From positions 1 through 32,922 of the forward strand of contig CAJUJQ010000020.1 of NCBI GenBank assembly GCA_910586575.1: a stretch of 32,922 bases of DNA, given 5' to 3'. Shown here piece by piece: positions 15,167-22,933 of the stretch. Origin of the DNA: an uncultured Clostridia bacterium (GTDB taxonomy: Bacteria > Bacillota > Clostridia > Oscillospirales > Butyricicoccaceae). The translations under genes and the position numbers were made by a program. The stretch's first letter is position 1, and the number at the start of each line of letters is the position of its first letter. Under the pieces are notes generated by a model that saw nothing but the letters and a program-made list of their open reading frames with translations, ran no database searches and was not told the origin of the DNA.

Positions 15167-16401
15167 GCTTCCATCAAGACCGCCAGGCACAGCGGTTTTT
15201 CACGGTGACTGCCGCGCTTTGCGGCGCGGCCCTGCTGCTGGCTTGCGCATTGTCTGTGCTCTGCGCGGGAAGCCTGCACGCCGCCCTGTTGGAACGTGAA
15301 CAATCGCTGGCTGCTTCCCTTTTGGAGCAGGGCGTATCCCCTACCGCGATCACCGCCGCGCTCCAATGTACCCGCCCCTCCCCCGCAGCCGAAGCCCTGC
15401 TCCTTCGGCTGGGGCGAAGCCCGCGCACACCCTTCTGGCTGCTGCCGTCGGTGCGCGCCCATGCCTGGCGGTTGCTGCTTGCGGCAGGCTTCGGCGCGGT
15501 GCTGCTGTCGGCCTGCCAGCTGGCGGCGGCACGTCGTTTCCTCTCCATGCGCGACCGGATGTATCGCGAAGCCGCCGGACGCATGCGCCGTTTTGCGGAC
15601 GGTGATTTTACCTGCCGCCTGCCGCACGCGCAGGATGGGGCACTGTATCAGCTGTTTGCCGCCGCAGAGCAGCTTTCCACCGCCCTGCAATCGAAAATCA
15701 ACGCCGAGCAGCGCTCCAAGGAATTCTTAAAAAACATGTTTTCCGACATCTCCCACCAGCTGAAAACCCCGCTCGCGGCACTGCAAATGTACGCGGAAAT
15801 CATCACCGCCGAACCGGACAACGCGGAAACCGTTTCCGTCTTTACGGAAAAATCCCTGGCTTCCATCGCACGCATGGAAAGCCTGATTGGCACCCTGCTC
15901 AAAATTGCGCGCCTGGATGCGGGCAGCATTTCCTTTGCGCCGGAAACCATGCTGGCAGCCGATCTTGCCGCCAAGGCCGCCGCCGAGCTGCAAACCCGCG
16001 CCGCCCGCGAGGGCAAACGCCTCACCCTGACCGGCGACCGGGCGCTGACCCTTTGCTGTGACCCGGCGTGGACGGCGGAGGCGCTCGGCAACCTGATCAA
16101 AAACGCGCTCGACCACACCTCCCCCGGCGACGAAATCACCGTCCGCTGGGAGCAGTCGCCCGCCATGCTGTGCATCACGGTCGCGGACACCGGGGAGGGA
16201 ATCGCCCCCGCCGATCTGCACCATATTTTCAAGCGGTTCTACCGCAGCCCTTCCGCCCAAAATGCACAGGGGACAGGGCTGGGGCTGCCGCTTGCGCGCG
16301 CGGTAATTGAGGGCCAGGGCGGTATGCTGTCGGTGCAGAGCGCGCCCCACCAAGGCGCGGCGTTCACCGCGGCGTTTCTGGTAAAGCCTCCCCTCGCGTA
16401 A
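15163..16401 (+). CDS. Sensor histidine kinase
   Basis: A 412-residue membrane kinase partnered with the response regulator just upstream. The GTG at 15163 has GGAGG 8 nt before it; the frame also opens at 15145 without a proper site. TM1 spans about 12-35, an external sensor loop of about 65 residues follows, and TM2 spans about 101-124. A HAMP-like linker leads to the H-box FSDISHQLKTPLAAL with phospho-accepting H198, then N-box NLIKNALDH, G1 DTGEGI, F-box FKRFYR and G2 GTGLGLPLA. The sizeable external loop separates it from BceS-type intramembrane kinases and suggests a VanS-like layout. The signal is unknown. Confidence 0.92.
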   Translation: MSFHQDRQAQRFFTVTAALCGAALLLACALSVLCAGSLHAALLEREQSLAASLLEQGVSPTAITAALQCTRPSPAAEALLLRLGRSPRTPFWLLPSVRAHAWRLLLAAGFGAVLLSACQLAAARRFLSMRDRMYREAAGRMRRFADGDFTCRLPHAQDGALYQLFAAAEQLSTALQSKINAEQRSKEFLKNMFSDISHQLKTPLAALQMYAEIITAEPDNAETVSVFTEKSLASIARMESLIGTLLKIARLDAGSISFAPETMLAADLAAKAAAELQTRAAREGKRLTLTGDRALTLCCDPAWTAEALGNLIKNALDHTSPGDEITVRWEQSPAMLCITVADTGEGIAPADLHHIFKRFYRSPSAQNAQGTGLGLPLARAVIEGQGGMLSVQSAPHQGAAFTAAFLVKPPLA

Positions 16402-16426
16402 TCTCAGGAATACAATCATCCTGATA

Positions 16427-16478
16427 AAACAAACCTGTTCGGAAATCAGATGCCAAATGGTTTCCAACAAGTCTGTTT
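16427..16478 (-). terminator. Terminator of the potassium-channel gene
   Basis: On the minus strand AAACAGACTTG (16478-16468) pairs with CAGGTTTGTTT (16437-16427) through two G-U wobbles, with an inner GGAAA/TTTCC stem and a trailing TTTTATC. On the plus strand the wobbles become A-C mismatches, so it mainly serves the leftward gene. Confidence 0.5.
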
Positions 16479-16484
16479 TTCGTT

Positions 16485-18080
16485 TCATCGAAAGGCAATC
16501 CGGTCCCCAAGCTCCTTTGAAATCAGCCCCAGAAGCTCCCAGGCGGCATCCCGCTCCTTCTTCTGCTCCGGCGTCAGCTTCCCGTAGCCGCATAACATCG
16601 GGTGCTGCCGTTCCGCTTCATCGTGCGCCGCCCCATAGCGCCAATTATAGAACACATAGAAGCGGAGCCATCGCATATAATCCAGCCTGCGGTAGGTTTC
16701 GTTCACGGCCTCTACCGCTTTTGTTTCACGATATTTCTGATACGCACGCTCCGCCGCGTACAGGGAAAGCCCCGTGATTTGTTCATCCTCCAAAAGGATA
16801 CGGATTTTCATATGGAGATGGTCCGCTGCGACAATTTTGGACTGCCTGTGAAATTCGTCCAGATCCTTCCAGTCCAAGGTCGGATACGAAACCGATCGCC
16901 GGAAAATATCGTTAATCGCGATGGCCGCGCGGTTCAAATCGGTGCGCATGATGTTCCGCAGCGTGTAAATTTCCTCATACGTCCCGAAATAGGAAACCCC
17001 CGGCGCTTTCCGGTTATTACGCAGGTCGATTCGCCCCCGGGTTTTATAGAACCGGTTCAGCTTCCAGAAGATATTCCAGCCTGCCTGTACATCGTCCTCA
17101 CAGATAATAATCCGGTCGGCCTTTTCCAGAACCTCCCGCTGCTCCCCCCAGAACCCATCATGGAAAATCAGGGAATCCCTGGTATTGGACTCCTCGTTGA
17201 TGGAAAACACCTGCCCGAGCCGGTAATGCAGGGTAAGGAATTCCTTTGCGTCACCGAAAACATGGTACCGCACACATTGATCCACCGCAATGACATTGAT
17301 GAGGATTGCCCGTTCCAGAATGCTCCATCCGTAGTTCCCGAAGCCGATGAGCACAATGGTTTTCTCCTTCCGGCACAGCGGCCTGGAAAGCCAATACTGC
17401 CGCGCGCAGCAGTCGTAGCAATGGAAAAAATTGATGTTTCCGGAAAGGCGCTCCTGCCCGTTCGTGGTGCGGGCGTACACCTCAACCGGCAGGCTGTGAA
17501 CCTGCTTCGCGCGGCTGTTGACCCCGATATCGTTTTCCCGCATCAGGAAAACGCGGCATTTTGTACCGATATTTTTCTTGCGCGCCACGATGCCTGCAAG
17601 CGATGTATTCAGGAAGAAACAGGAATAATCCGGCGCTTCGCTGTGCTCGTCCCGTTTCTCCCCGAAAATGATGACCGCGTCCGGGTCCTCCCGGCAGATA
17701 TCCGCCGCCAGGACATTGGCTTCCACCCCATAATCGGCGAAATAATACCAGTTCTTTTTGCGCTGGAAGCCCAGCAGGAAAAGGGGCATGACCTCACCGG
17801 TAAAAAACGAAATCGCCGCGCCGAGCAAGGTCACCGTAATGCCAGTGGCTAAAAGAAGGAACACAACCCCGACCGCATGTCCCAGCGGCGTGACCGGGAC
17901 GACGTCGCCATATCCGACGGTGGTCAGCGTCACCAGCGAGTACCAGACAGCATCCCCGAACGTACAAATCGCGGCGCCCTCCTGCGCGGACTCCGAATAA
18001 TAAAGGATCAGCAGCAGTATGAAATAAACCGCCGCCAGAACCCCAACAAAAGACAAATAAACCTTTTTTCTCATTTTCAC
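16485..18080 (-). CDS. Two-TM potassium channel with Rossmann-like region and RyR-like C-terminus
   Basis: A 531-residue protein from the GTG at 18080 (AAAGGGGG 11 nt upstream; a TTG at 18134 would add 18 residues but has a worse site). TM1 is about 7-28, then the pore helix and the K+ filter TVGYGD (54-59), TM2 about 66-90. The cytoplasmic part starts with an unusual WYYFADYGVEANVLAAD segment (about 108-125). A second nucleotide-binding-like site, TIVLIGFGNYGWSIL, lies near residue 241. The C-terminal 80 residues (WRYGAAHDEAERQHP, then YGKLTPEQKKERDAAWELLG) resemble the RyR repeat (W-x-G, D, HP-L, Y-L-EK-D pattern). It likely conducts K+ under control of a bound ligand. The channel call is firm; the RyR call is by pattern. 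Confidence 0.85.
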   Translation of the reverse strand: MKMRKKVYLSFVGVLAAVYFILLLILYYSESAQEGAAICTFGDAVWYSLVTLTTVGYGDVVPVTPLGHAVGVVFLLLATGITVTLLGAAISFFTGEVMPLFLLGFQRKKNWYYFADYGVEANVLAADICREDPDAVIIFGEKRDEHSEAPDYSCFFLNTSLAGIVARKKNIGTKCRVFLMRENDIGVNSRAKQVHSLPVEVYARTTNGQERLSGNINFFHCYDCCARQYWLSRPLCRKEKTIVLIGFGNYGWSILERAILINVIAVDQCVRYHVFGDAKEFLTLHYRLGQVFSINEESNTRDSLIFHDGFWGEQREVLEKADRIIICEDDVQAGWNIFWKLNRFYKTRGRIDLRNNRKAPGVSYFGTYEEIYTLRNIMRTDLNRAAIAINDIFRRSVSYPTLDWKDLDEFHRQSKIVAADHLHMKIRILLEDEQITGLSLYAAERAYQKYRETKAVEAVNETYRRLDYMRWLRFYVFYNWRYGAAHDEAERQHPMLCGYGKLTPEQKKERDAAWELLGLISKELGDRIAFR

Positions 18081-18448
18081 GCGGTATGCATCCCCCTTTG
18101 CCGCATTTCCGGCAGTTGTTTCCAGTCCCGCCAAGCTTTGCGAAAACCTATTAAAAGTATATCAGACACTGCAAAAAAAATATAGAATCAGAAACCCACA
18201 AAAATTTCGCGCGGCAGTCAGCCGGACTTATGGAATCAAACGAAGGAGACAGCCGCAGGGCTGGACAAAATTACCGGATTTTGAAAAAAACAGTTCCGGC
18301 AGGGAAGGCGGCAATCCTGCGCGGCCCTTTGCATATCCTTCGGGAATGCCTCGGCGGGCAGCCACCCCCGCGGCGGCACACCGTCAGGCTGCGGAAGGCG
18401 TCCGTTTTTCATAATACAAATTGACGGGTAAGCGTCAGGAAAATACCC
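18081..18448. other. Intergenic region between the channel and esterase genes
   Basis: About 370 bases between divergent genes. Small open frames are present (for example a 64-codon one from 18230) but they lack ribosome binding sites and recognisable motifs. The left part holds the upstream region of the channel gene, including an A8 tract near 18173-18180. Nothing else can be supported. Confidence 0.5.
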
Positions 18449-18477
18449 TTGCATAAATCAACCTGCCATGCTATCAT
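18449..18477 (+). promoter_or_regulatory. SigA-type promoter of the SGNH esterase gene
   Basis: TTGCAT (18449-18454), 17 bp, TATCAT (18472-18477). The transcript would start near 18484, leaving a leader of about 57 nt with AAAGGAG before the ATG. Confidence 0.65.
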
Positions 18478-18540
18478 GGAACCGCGAAAACAGCGTTCAA
18501 AAAAACACCGATGTTTCATCATCCAAAGGAGTGAAAGCAT

Positions 18541-19596
18541 ATGCAGATTGCGCTTGACAGCAAGGCGCTTTGTTACACCGGGAGAATCGACGACCGCGAC
18601 CCCAAGCGCCCGGAATGGGTATTCCCGGCAACGTCCCTGCGCTTCCGGTTCCGTGGGACGCGCGCGGCGCTGTGGGTAACGAACCGGAACGTATACGACC
18701 AAAACACGCTGGGCGCGGTGATAGACGGCGTGCAAATGCGCTTCGACCTGAATGACAACGGGCAGACCGTGTTGCCGCTCGTATCCGAGGAAACCGAAAG
18801 CGAACATGACGTTTTGGTATTCAAACGGATGGACAGTTGCCACGAGGTCATTCTGGAGCGGCTGGAAATCTCCGGCGGGCTGCTCCCCGCCCCGGAACGC
18901 CCACGGCGCAGGATTGAGGTTTACGGCGATTCGGTGTCGGCGGGCGAGGTCAGCGAAGCGGTGCACTGCATCGGGCGGCTCGACCCGCCGAACAACGGGG
19001 AATTTTCCAACAGCTGGTACTCCTTCGGCTGGCTGACCGCGCGGAACCTGAACGCGGAATTCCACGACATCGCGCAGGGCGGCATCGCGCTGATGGACGG
19101 AACCGGCTGGTTCGGCGAGCCGAACGCCGTCGGCATGGAATCCGTATGGGACAAGGTGCATTATCATCCTTATCTGGGGCAGCCGTCCCGTTGGGATTTC
19201 TCCCGCTGGACGCCGCAGGCGGTCATTGTCGCGCTCGGGCAGAACGACAGCCACCCGGTGGACTACATGCCCATTGCCCCGGACGGTACCCACGCGCGGC
19301 GCTGGCAGGCGCATTATGAGCAGTTTTTAAAAGCCCTGCGTGGAGCCTACCCGGACGCGCATATCGTCTGCTGCACGACCATCCTGGAACACGCCCCGGA
19401 ATGGGATGATTCCATTGAGCAGGTTTGCAAAGCAATGGGCGACCCCAAAACCACACAATACCGCTTCCGCCGGAACGGCAGGGGTACGCCGGGACACCTC
19501 CGCATCCCGGAGCATGAAGAGATGGCGGCGGAGCTGACCGCCTATCTCAAAAGCCTGCATATTGAAGGGTGGGACGAACCGTGGCACAACGACTGA
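18541..19596 (+). CDS. SGNH/GDSL carbohydrate esterase, CE2-like
   Basis: A 351-residue protein with no signal peptide. The N-terminal beta-sandwich (about 1-120) followed by an SGNH hydrolase domain is the layout of carbohydrate esterase family 2, which removes acetyl groups from xylan and other glycans. Block I is YGDSVSAGE with nucleophile S131, block III is VALGQNDSH, and the catalytic His region is GTPGHLRIPEHEEMA near residue 325. Lack of an export signal suggests it deacetylates imported oligosaccharides. AAAGGAG precedes the ATG. The next, broken SGNH gene starts inside its last codons, so both were once one operon. Family: confident; exact substrate: unknown. Confidence 0.85.
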   Translation: MQIALDSKALCYTGRIDDRDPKRPEWVFPATSLRFRFRGTRAALWVTNRNVYDQNTLGAVIDGVQMRFDLNDNGQTVLPLVSEETESEHDVLVFKRMDSCHEVILERLEISGGLLPAPERPRRRIEVYGDSVSAGEVSEAVHCIGRLDPPNNGEFSNSWYSFGWLTARNLNAEFHDIAQGGIALMDGTGWFGEPNAVGMESVWDKVHYHPYLGQPSRWDFSRWTPQAVIVALGQNDSHPVDYMPIAPDGTHARRWQAHYEQFLKALRGAYPDAHIVCCTTILEHAPEWDDSIEQVCKAMGDPKTTQYRFRRNGRGTPGHLRIPEHEEMAAELTAYLKSLHIEGWDEPWHND

Positions 19597-19797
19597 AAGC
19601 CTGCATGAGACGCGCGGCGAAGCGCTGACGCTCGGCTTTTTCGGCGGCTCGGTTACACAGGACAGCCTCGCCTCCGCGCATGAAAAGTGCTACGCTTACC
19701 GGGTGTTTCGATGGTGGGCGCAGACCTTCCCAAACGCGGACTTCCGCTATATCAACGGCGGCATTGGCGGCACAAGTCCCCACTTCGGCGCGGCTTT
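19581..19797 (+). pseudogene. Second SGNH/GDSL-type gene, frameshifted and truncated
   Basis: The gene starts at a GTG (19581) overlapping the esterase stop codon by 16 nt: AQRLKACMRRA. A frameshift near 19617-19625 moves it into EALTLGFFGGSVTQ, the block-I-like region of a GDSL-type protein, followed by SAHEKCYAYRVFRWW and FRYINGGIGGTSPHFGAA. Similarity then stops abruptly and GH1 sequence takes over in another frame. Only the first 70 or so residues of a protein normally several times longer remain. Confidence 0.75.
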
Positions 19798-20311
19798 GTA
19801 TGGGCGCGGCAACCAGCGCCTACCAAATCGAGGGCGCGTATGCCGAGGACGGCAAGGGCCTAAACATCTGGGACGTTTACACCCATGAACCCGGGCATAT
19901 TTACGGCGGGCACACCGGCGATACCGCCTGTGACCATTACCACCGGATGCCGGAGGATGTCGCGCTGATGAAGGAAGCCGGATTGAACGCCTACCGGTTT
20001 TCGGTTTCGTGGGCGCGGCTGCTGCCGGAGGGCGCCGGAAGGGTAAACGAAGCGGGCGTCGATTTTTACAACCGCCTGATTGACAGGCTTCTGGAAAACG
20101 GCCCGGATTGATTTCCTGGCGCGCTACCTGCGGGAGCGGAAACGGGCGGCAGCGGAAACCGACCTACTGCTCCATCCGGCCAGAAATCGAACTCGTTCTT
20201 GGGCTGGGTTTCGGCATGATTTACGTAGATTATCAGACGCAGCGGCGCATTTTGAGGGATTCCGCCGCCTGGTACCGGGAAACCATCCGCGCCAACGGCG
20301 AAAACCTGTAA
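19798..20311 (+). pseudogene. GH1 beta-glucosidase/6-phospho-beta-glucosidase remnant with large internal deletion
   Basis: The first part (19798-20107) is a GH1 N-terminus: GAATSAYQIEGAYAEDG, NIWDVYTH, DTACDHYHRMPEDVALMK, YRFSVSWARLLPEG and FYNRLIDRLLENG. It then jumps to C-terminal GH1 sequence, IDFLARYLRERKRAAAE (from about 20106), followed by a damaged stretch. After a frame change it ends with the true C-terminus, GMIYVDYQTQRRILRDSA and WYRETIRANGENL, stop at 20311. The middle of roughly 250-300 residues, with both catalytic glutamates (NEP and ENG motifs), is gone. The start is fused to the broken SGNH gene. Not functional. Confidence 0.85.
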
Positions 20312-20331
20312 CCGCTCTCTCGAAACGAAAC

Positions 20332-20378
20332 AAAAAAGCAGCACCCCTCCCGTTTATCGGAAAGGGTGCTGCTTTTTT
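20332..20378. terminator. Bidirectional terminator
   Basis: A perfect 15-bp stem, AAAAAAGCAGCACCC (20332-20346) with GGGTGCTGCTTTTTT (20364-20378), and an A- and T-run on either side. It ends the leftward fructan operon and the rightward SGNH/GH1 remnant. Confidence 0.92.
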
Positions 20379-20401
20379 GCGGTTTAAAGGCATCAAACAG
20401 G

Positions 20402-21367
20402 TCAAAAGCGGCTCAGCAGCTCCTCCACCTGCCCGCGCTCCGGCATGGAGCGGATCGCGCCTTTTTTCGTGGTCACGAGATAGGCGGCGGCATTGGCAAA
20501 GCGCAGCATGCCGGTCAGCACGTCCTCAGTCAAATCCGTCAGCCCGTGATCGAGCACGAAATTGATCATGCACGCGCAGAAGGTATCCCCCGCGCCGGTA
20601 GTCTCCACCGTGCCGCCCAGCTTGAACGCGGGCTGGAACACGCTGAGATCCTTCCAATGGGCATAGCTGCCGTCCGCGCCCGCAGTGACGCACAGCAAAC
20701 GGATATCCGGGAAGCGCTCCCGCAGGATGGCAGCGCCCTTCACCAAATCGGTTGTCCCGGTCAGGAACTCTACCTCGTTATCCGCAATTTTTACAATATC
20801 GCACTGGGAAAGCCCCCATTCGATCTGCTCCTTTGCAAGCGCCTGGCTGCTCCACAGGGCGGGGCGCAAATTGGGGTCAAAGGAAACCAGAATCCCCTTT
20901 TGCCGTGCGGCGGAAACCGCCTGCTGTGTCGCGCCGCGTACCGGCTCATCGGTCAGCGAAAGGCTGCCAAAGTGGAAGCAGCGCGCATCCGGCATTTCGC
21001 CCAGCTCTTCCACGGAAAGCTGCACATCCGCGCAGCCGCGCCGATAAAAGGAAAATTCACGGTCGCCGTTCGGGGCGTTCTTCACGAATGCCAGCGTTGT
21101 GGGATAGATCTTGTCCATCGCCAGAAACGAGGTGCCAATCCCCAGCGAACCGACAATCTCCCGCAGCTGACGCCCGAACATATCGTCGCCAACCTTGCCG
21201 CAGAAGGCGCACGACCGCCCGAGCTTGTTCAGCATCGCCAGCACATTGCAGGGCGCTCCGCCCGGGTTGGCTTCAAACACCGGGTTCCCCTGCGCGCTCA
21301 GCCCGTTGTCCGTGAAATCAATCAGCAGCTCGCCAAGCGCCAGCACATCAAAGCTTTTTTTCTCCAT
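20402..21367 (-). CDS. PfkB-family fructokinase
   Basis: A 321-residue ribokinase/PfkB-family sugar kinase, most likely an ATP-dependent fructokinase. The N-terminal signature with the substrate-binding GGAPCNVLAMLNKLG (about 36-50) is typical of fructokinases. The catalytic base is D261 in the anion-hole motif ETTGAGDTF, and the NPNLRP-type element appears as FDPNLRPALW. Its ATG directly abuts the TAA of the GH32 gene (TAAATG), with AGGAA inside the upstream gene, so translation is coupled. It phosphorylates the fructose freed by the GH32 enzyme. It is the last gene before the bidirectional terminator. Confidence 0.92.
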   Translation of the reverse strand: MEKKSFDVLALGELLIDFTDNGLSAQGNPVFEANPGGAPCNVLAMLNKLGRSCAFCGKVGDDMFGRQLREIVGSLGIGTSFLAMDKIYPTTLAFVKNAPNGDREFSFYRRGCADVQLSVEELGEMPDARCFHFGSLSLTDEPVRGATQQAVSAARQKGILVSFDPNLRPALWSSQALAKEQIEWGLSQCDIVKIADNEVEFLTGTTDLVKGAAILRERFPDIRLLCVTAGADGSYAHWKDLSVFQPAFKLGGTVETTGAGDTFCACMINFVLDHGLTDLTEDVLTGMLRFANAAAYLVTTKKGAIRSMPERGQVEELLSRF

Positions 21368-22873
21368 TTATGATTCCTCGCTGTCGTCAAATCTCAATTC
21401 GTACTTTTCCACATCGACCAGTGCCGCGCCGCCGGCTTCAAAGGTAATCGCGTCCGCTTCCTGCGGGGTATAGATCACCGTGCTTGCCGCCTGTTCGCCG
21501 TCGTTAACGAAGATTTCCACGCTGTACCGGTCAAGCAGGATACGCATTTTCATCTCGCCGTCACGCGGGCGGACAAGGAAACTGCGGGTGTGGACAATGT
21601 CATGCGGCAGGCCGCTGCGGGTACGGTCGATTTTCAGCGTGCTCTGGCTGGGACGGTAGCGGATGATGGTTTCATGCTCGCCGTCCTTTGCCACGCGGAC
21701 GCGGAACCAGCGGTAGCGCTCCTCCCCGGTGGGGCGAACGGTGACGGTCATGTCGAGCACGCGCCCCTGGATGCCGGGGAGGTTGACCTCCCCGCTGACC
21801 GGGATATTGCGGTGTATCACGCACTGCCCGCGCGCGCTTTCCAGCTCCCGTACCGGGTTCTGATAAAGCCTGCCGTCCCTGACCGACAGCTCACGGGGAA
21901 TGGTCGTCTGCCCGAACCAGCGGCAGTGATACGGCTTTGCGCCCACCGTGCTCCAGTTCTGCATCCAGGCAATCATAATCCGCCGCCCGTCGGGAGTCAG
22001 GAGGGTCTGCGGCGCGTAGAAATCAAGGCCGTAGTCAATCGCCTGCACAAACTGCCGTGAGAAGCCCTTCTTTTGGGGAACATAATCACCAATCAAGCAC
22101 ACCGTGCCGTTGCCCGCGTGAAATTCCAGCCCGACCGGCGTCATTTCCTGCGGGCTGGTCAGCAGGACGTGCTTTCCGTCCAGCGGGAAGAAATCCGGGC
22201 ATTCCCACATTTTGCCGTACTGGTTGCAGCATCGGTCAAGCGTGCGCACAAATTCCCACTTTTTACAGTCGCTGCTGCGGTACAGGAGGATTGCCCCGCT
22301 GCCGTCCGCCGTGCGGTTGCCGATAACGGCATAATAATTGCCGTCGTCCTCCCTCCAGAGCTTGGGATCGCGGAAATCGACTGTGCTGCCGTCCTGCGGC
22401 AAATCCTTGCCGTCCAGGACCGGGTTTTCCTCGGTTTTCTCGAAGTCCACCCCGTCGCCAACCGCGATACACTGGGTCTGGACGTCCTGAATGAACCCAT
22501 CCGGGGTATGGCCGCGCTGCACGCCGGTATACATCAGCAGCTGCCGCCCGTCGGGCAGCTCGACCGCGCTGCCCGAAAAACAGCCCGCCCTGTCATAGTC
22601 CGCGTCCGGGGCAAGCGCCGCCGGGAGCCGCTCCCAGTGCAGGAAGTCCCTGGTTTTCACATGCCCCCAATGCATCGGCCCCCACTCGTTGGAGTATGGG
22701 TGATACTGGTAAAACAGGTGGTATTCCCCTTTATAAACGGAAAATCCGTTCGGGTCGTTCATCCAGCCGATGGTCGGGGTGACGTGGTAGGCGGGACGTT
22801 CGTTGTCCGGGATGTGCGGGCCGTACTGGTTCTCAAAATCCCTGGCATCCCGCAGCGCTTTGCTCATCATCAT
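21368..22873 (-). CDS. Glycoside hydrolase family 32 beta-fructosidase
   Basis: A 501-residue intracellular enzyme hydrolysing sucrose, sucrose-6-phosphate or short fructo-oligosaccharides. Of three consecutive ATGs the first (22873) has GGGAGG 7 nt upstream. The five-bladed propeller shows nucleophile D40 in WMNDPNG, transition-state D169 in FRDPKLW and acid/base E224 in WECPDFF. A C-terminal beta-sandwich begins near residue 350. The LFYQYHPYSNEWGPMHWGH segment is classic for the family. No signal peptide fits uptake of intact oligosaccharides by the adjoining ABC transporter. Whether the substrate is phosphorylated cannot be read from the motifs, but an ABC importer, not a PTS, argues for unphosphorylated sugar. 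Confidence 0.95.
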   Translation of the reverse strand: MMMSKALRDARDFENQYGPHIPDNERPAYHVTPTIGWMNDPNGFSVYKGEYHLFYQYHPYSNEWGPMHWGHVKTRDFLHWERLPAALAPDADYDRAGCFSGSAVELPDGRQLLMYTGVQRGHTPDGFIQDVQTQCIAVGDGVDFEKTEENPVLDGKDLPQDGSTVDFRDPKLWREDDGNYYAVIGNRTADGSGAILLYRSSDCKKWEFVRTLDRCCNQYGKMWECPDFFPLDGKHVLLTSPQEMTPVGLEFHAGNGTVCLIGDYVPQKKGFSRQFVQAIDYGLDFYAPQTLLTPDGRRIMIAWMQNWSTVGAKPYHCRWFGQTTIPRELSVRDGRLYQNPVRELESARGQCVIHRNIPVSGEVNLPGIQGRVLDMTVTVRPTGEERYRWFRVRVAKDGEHETIIRYRPSQSTLKIDRTRSGLPHDIVHTRSFLVRPRDGEMKMRILLDRYSVEIFVNDGEQAASTVIYTPQEADAITFEAGGAALVDVEKYELRFDDSEES

Positions 22874-22933
22874 TGCTGTTCCTCCCAAAAAGCTTATCTG
22901 TGAAGGCGGGGGAGCCGCCCTTTCGCGTTGTGT

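Noticed and set aside
18230..18424. A 64-codon frame between the channel and esterase genes
   Set aside because: No supporting start signal or motif, and it overlaps the promoter region of the esterase gene.
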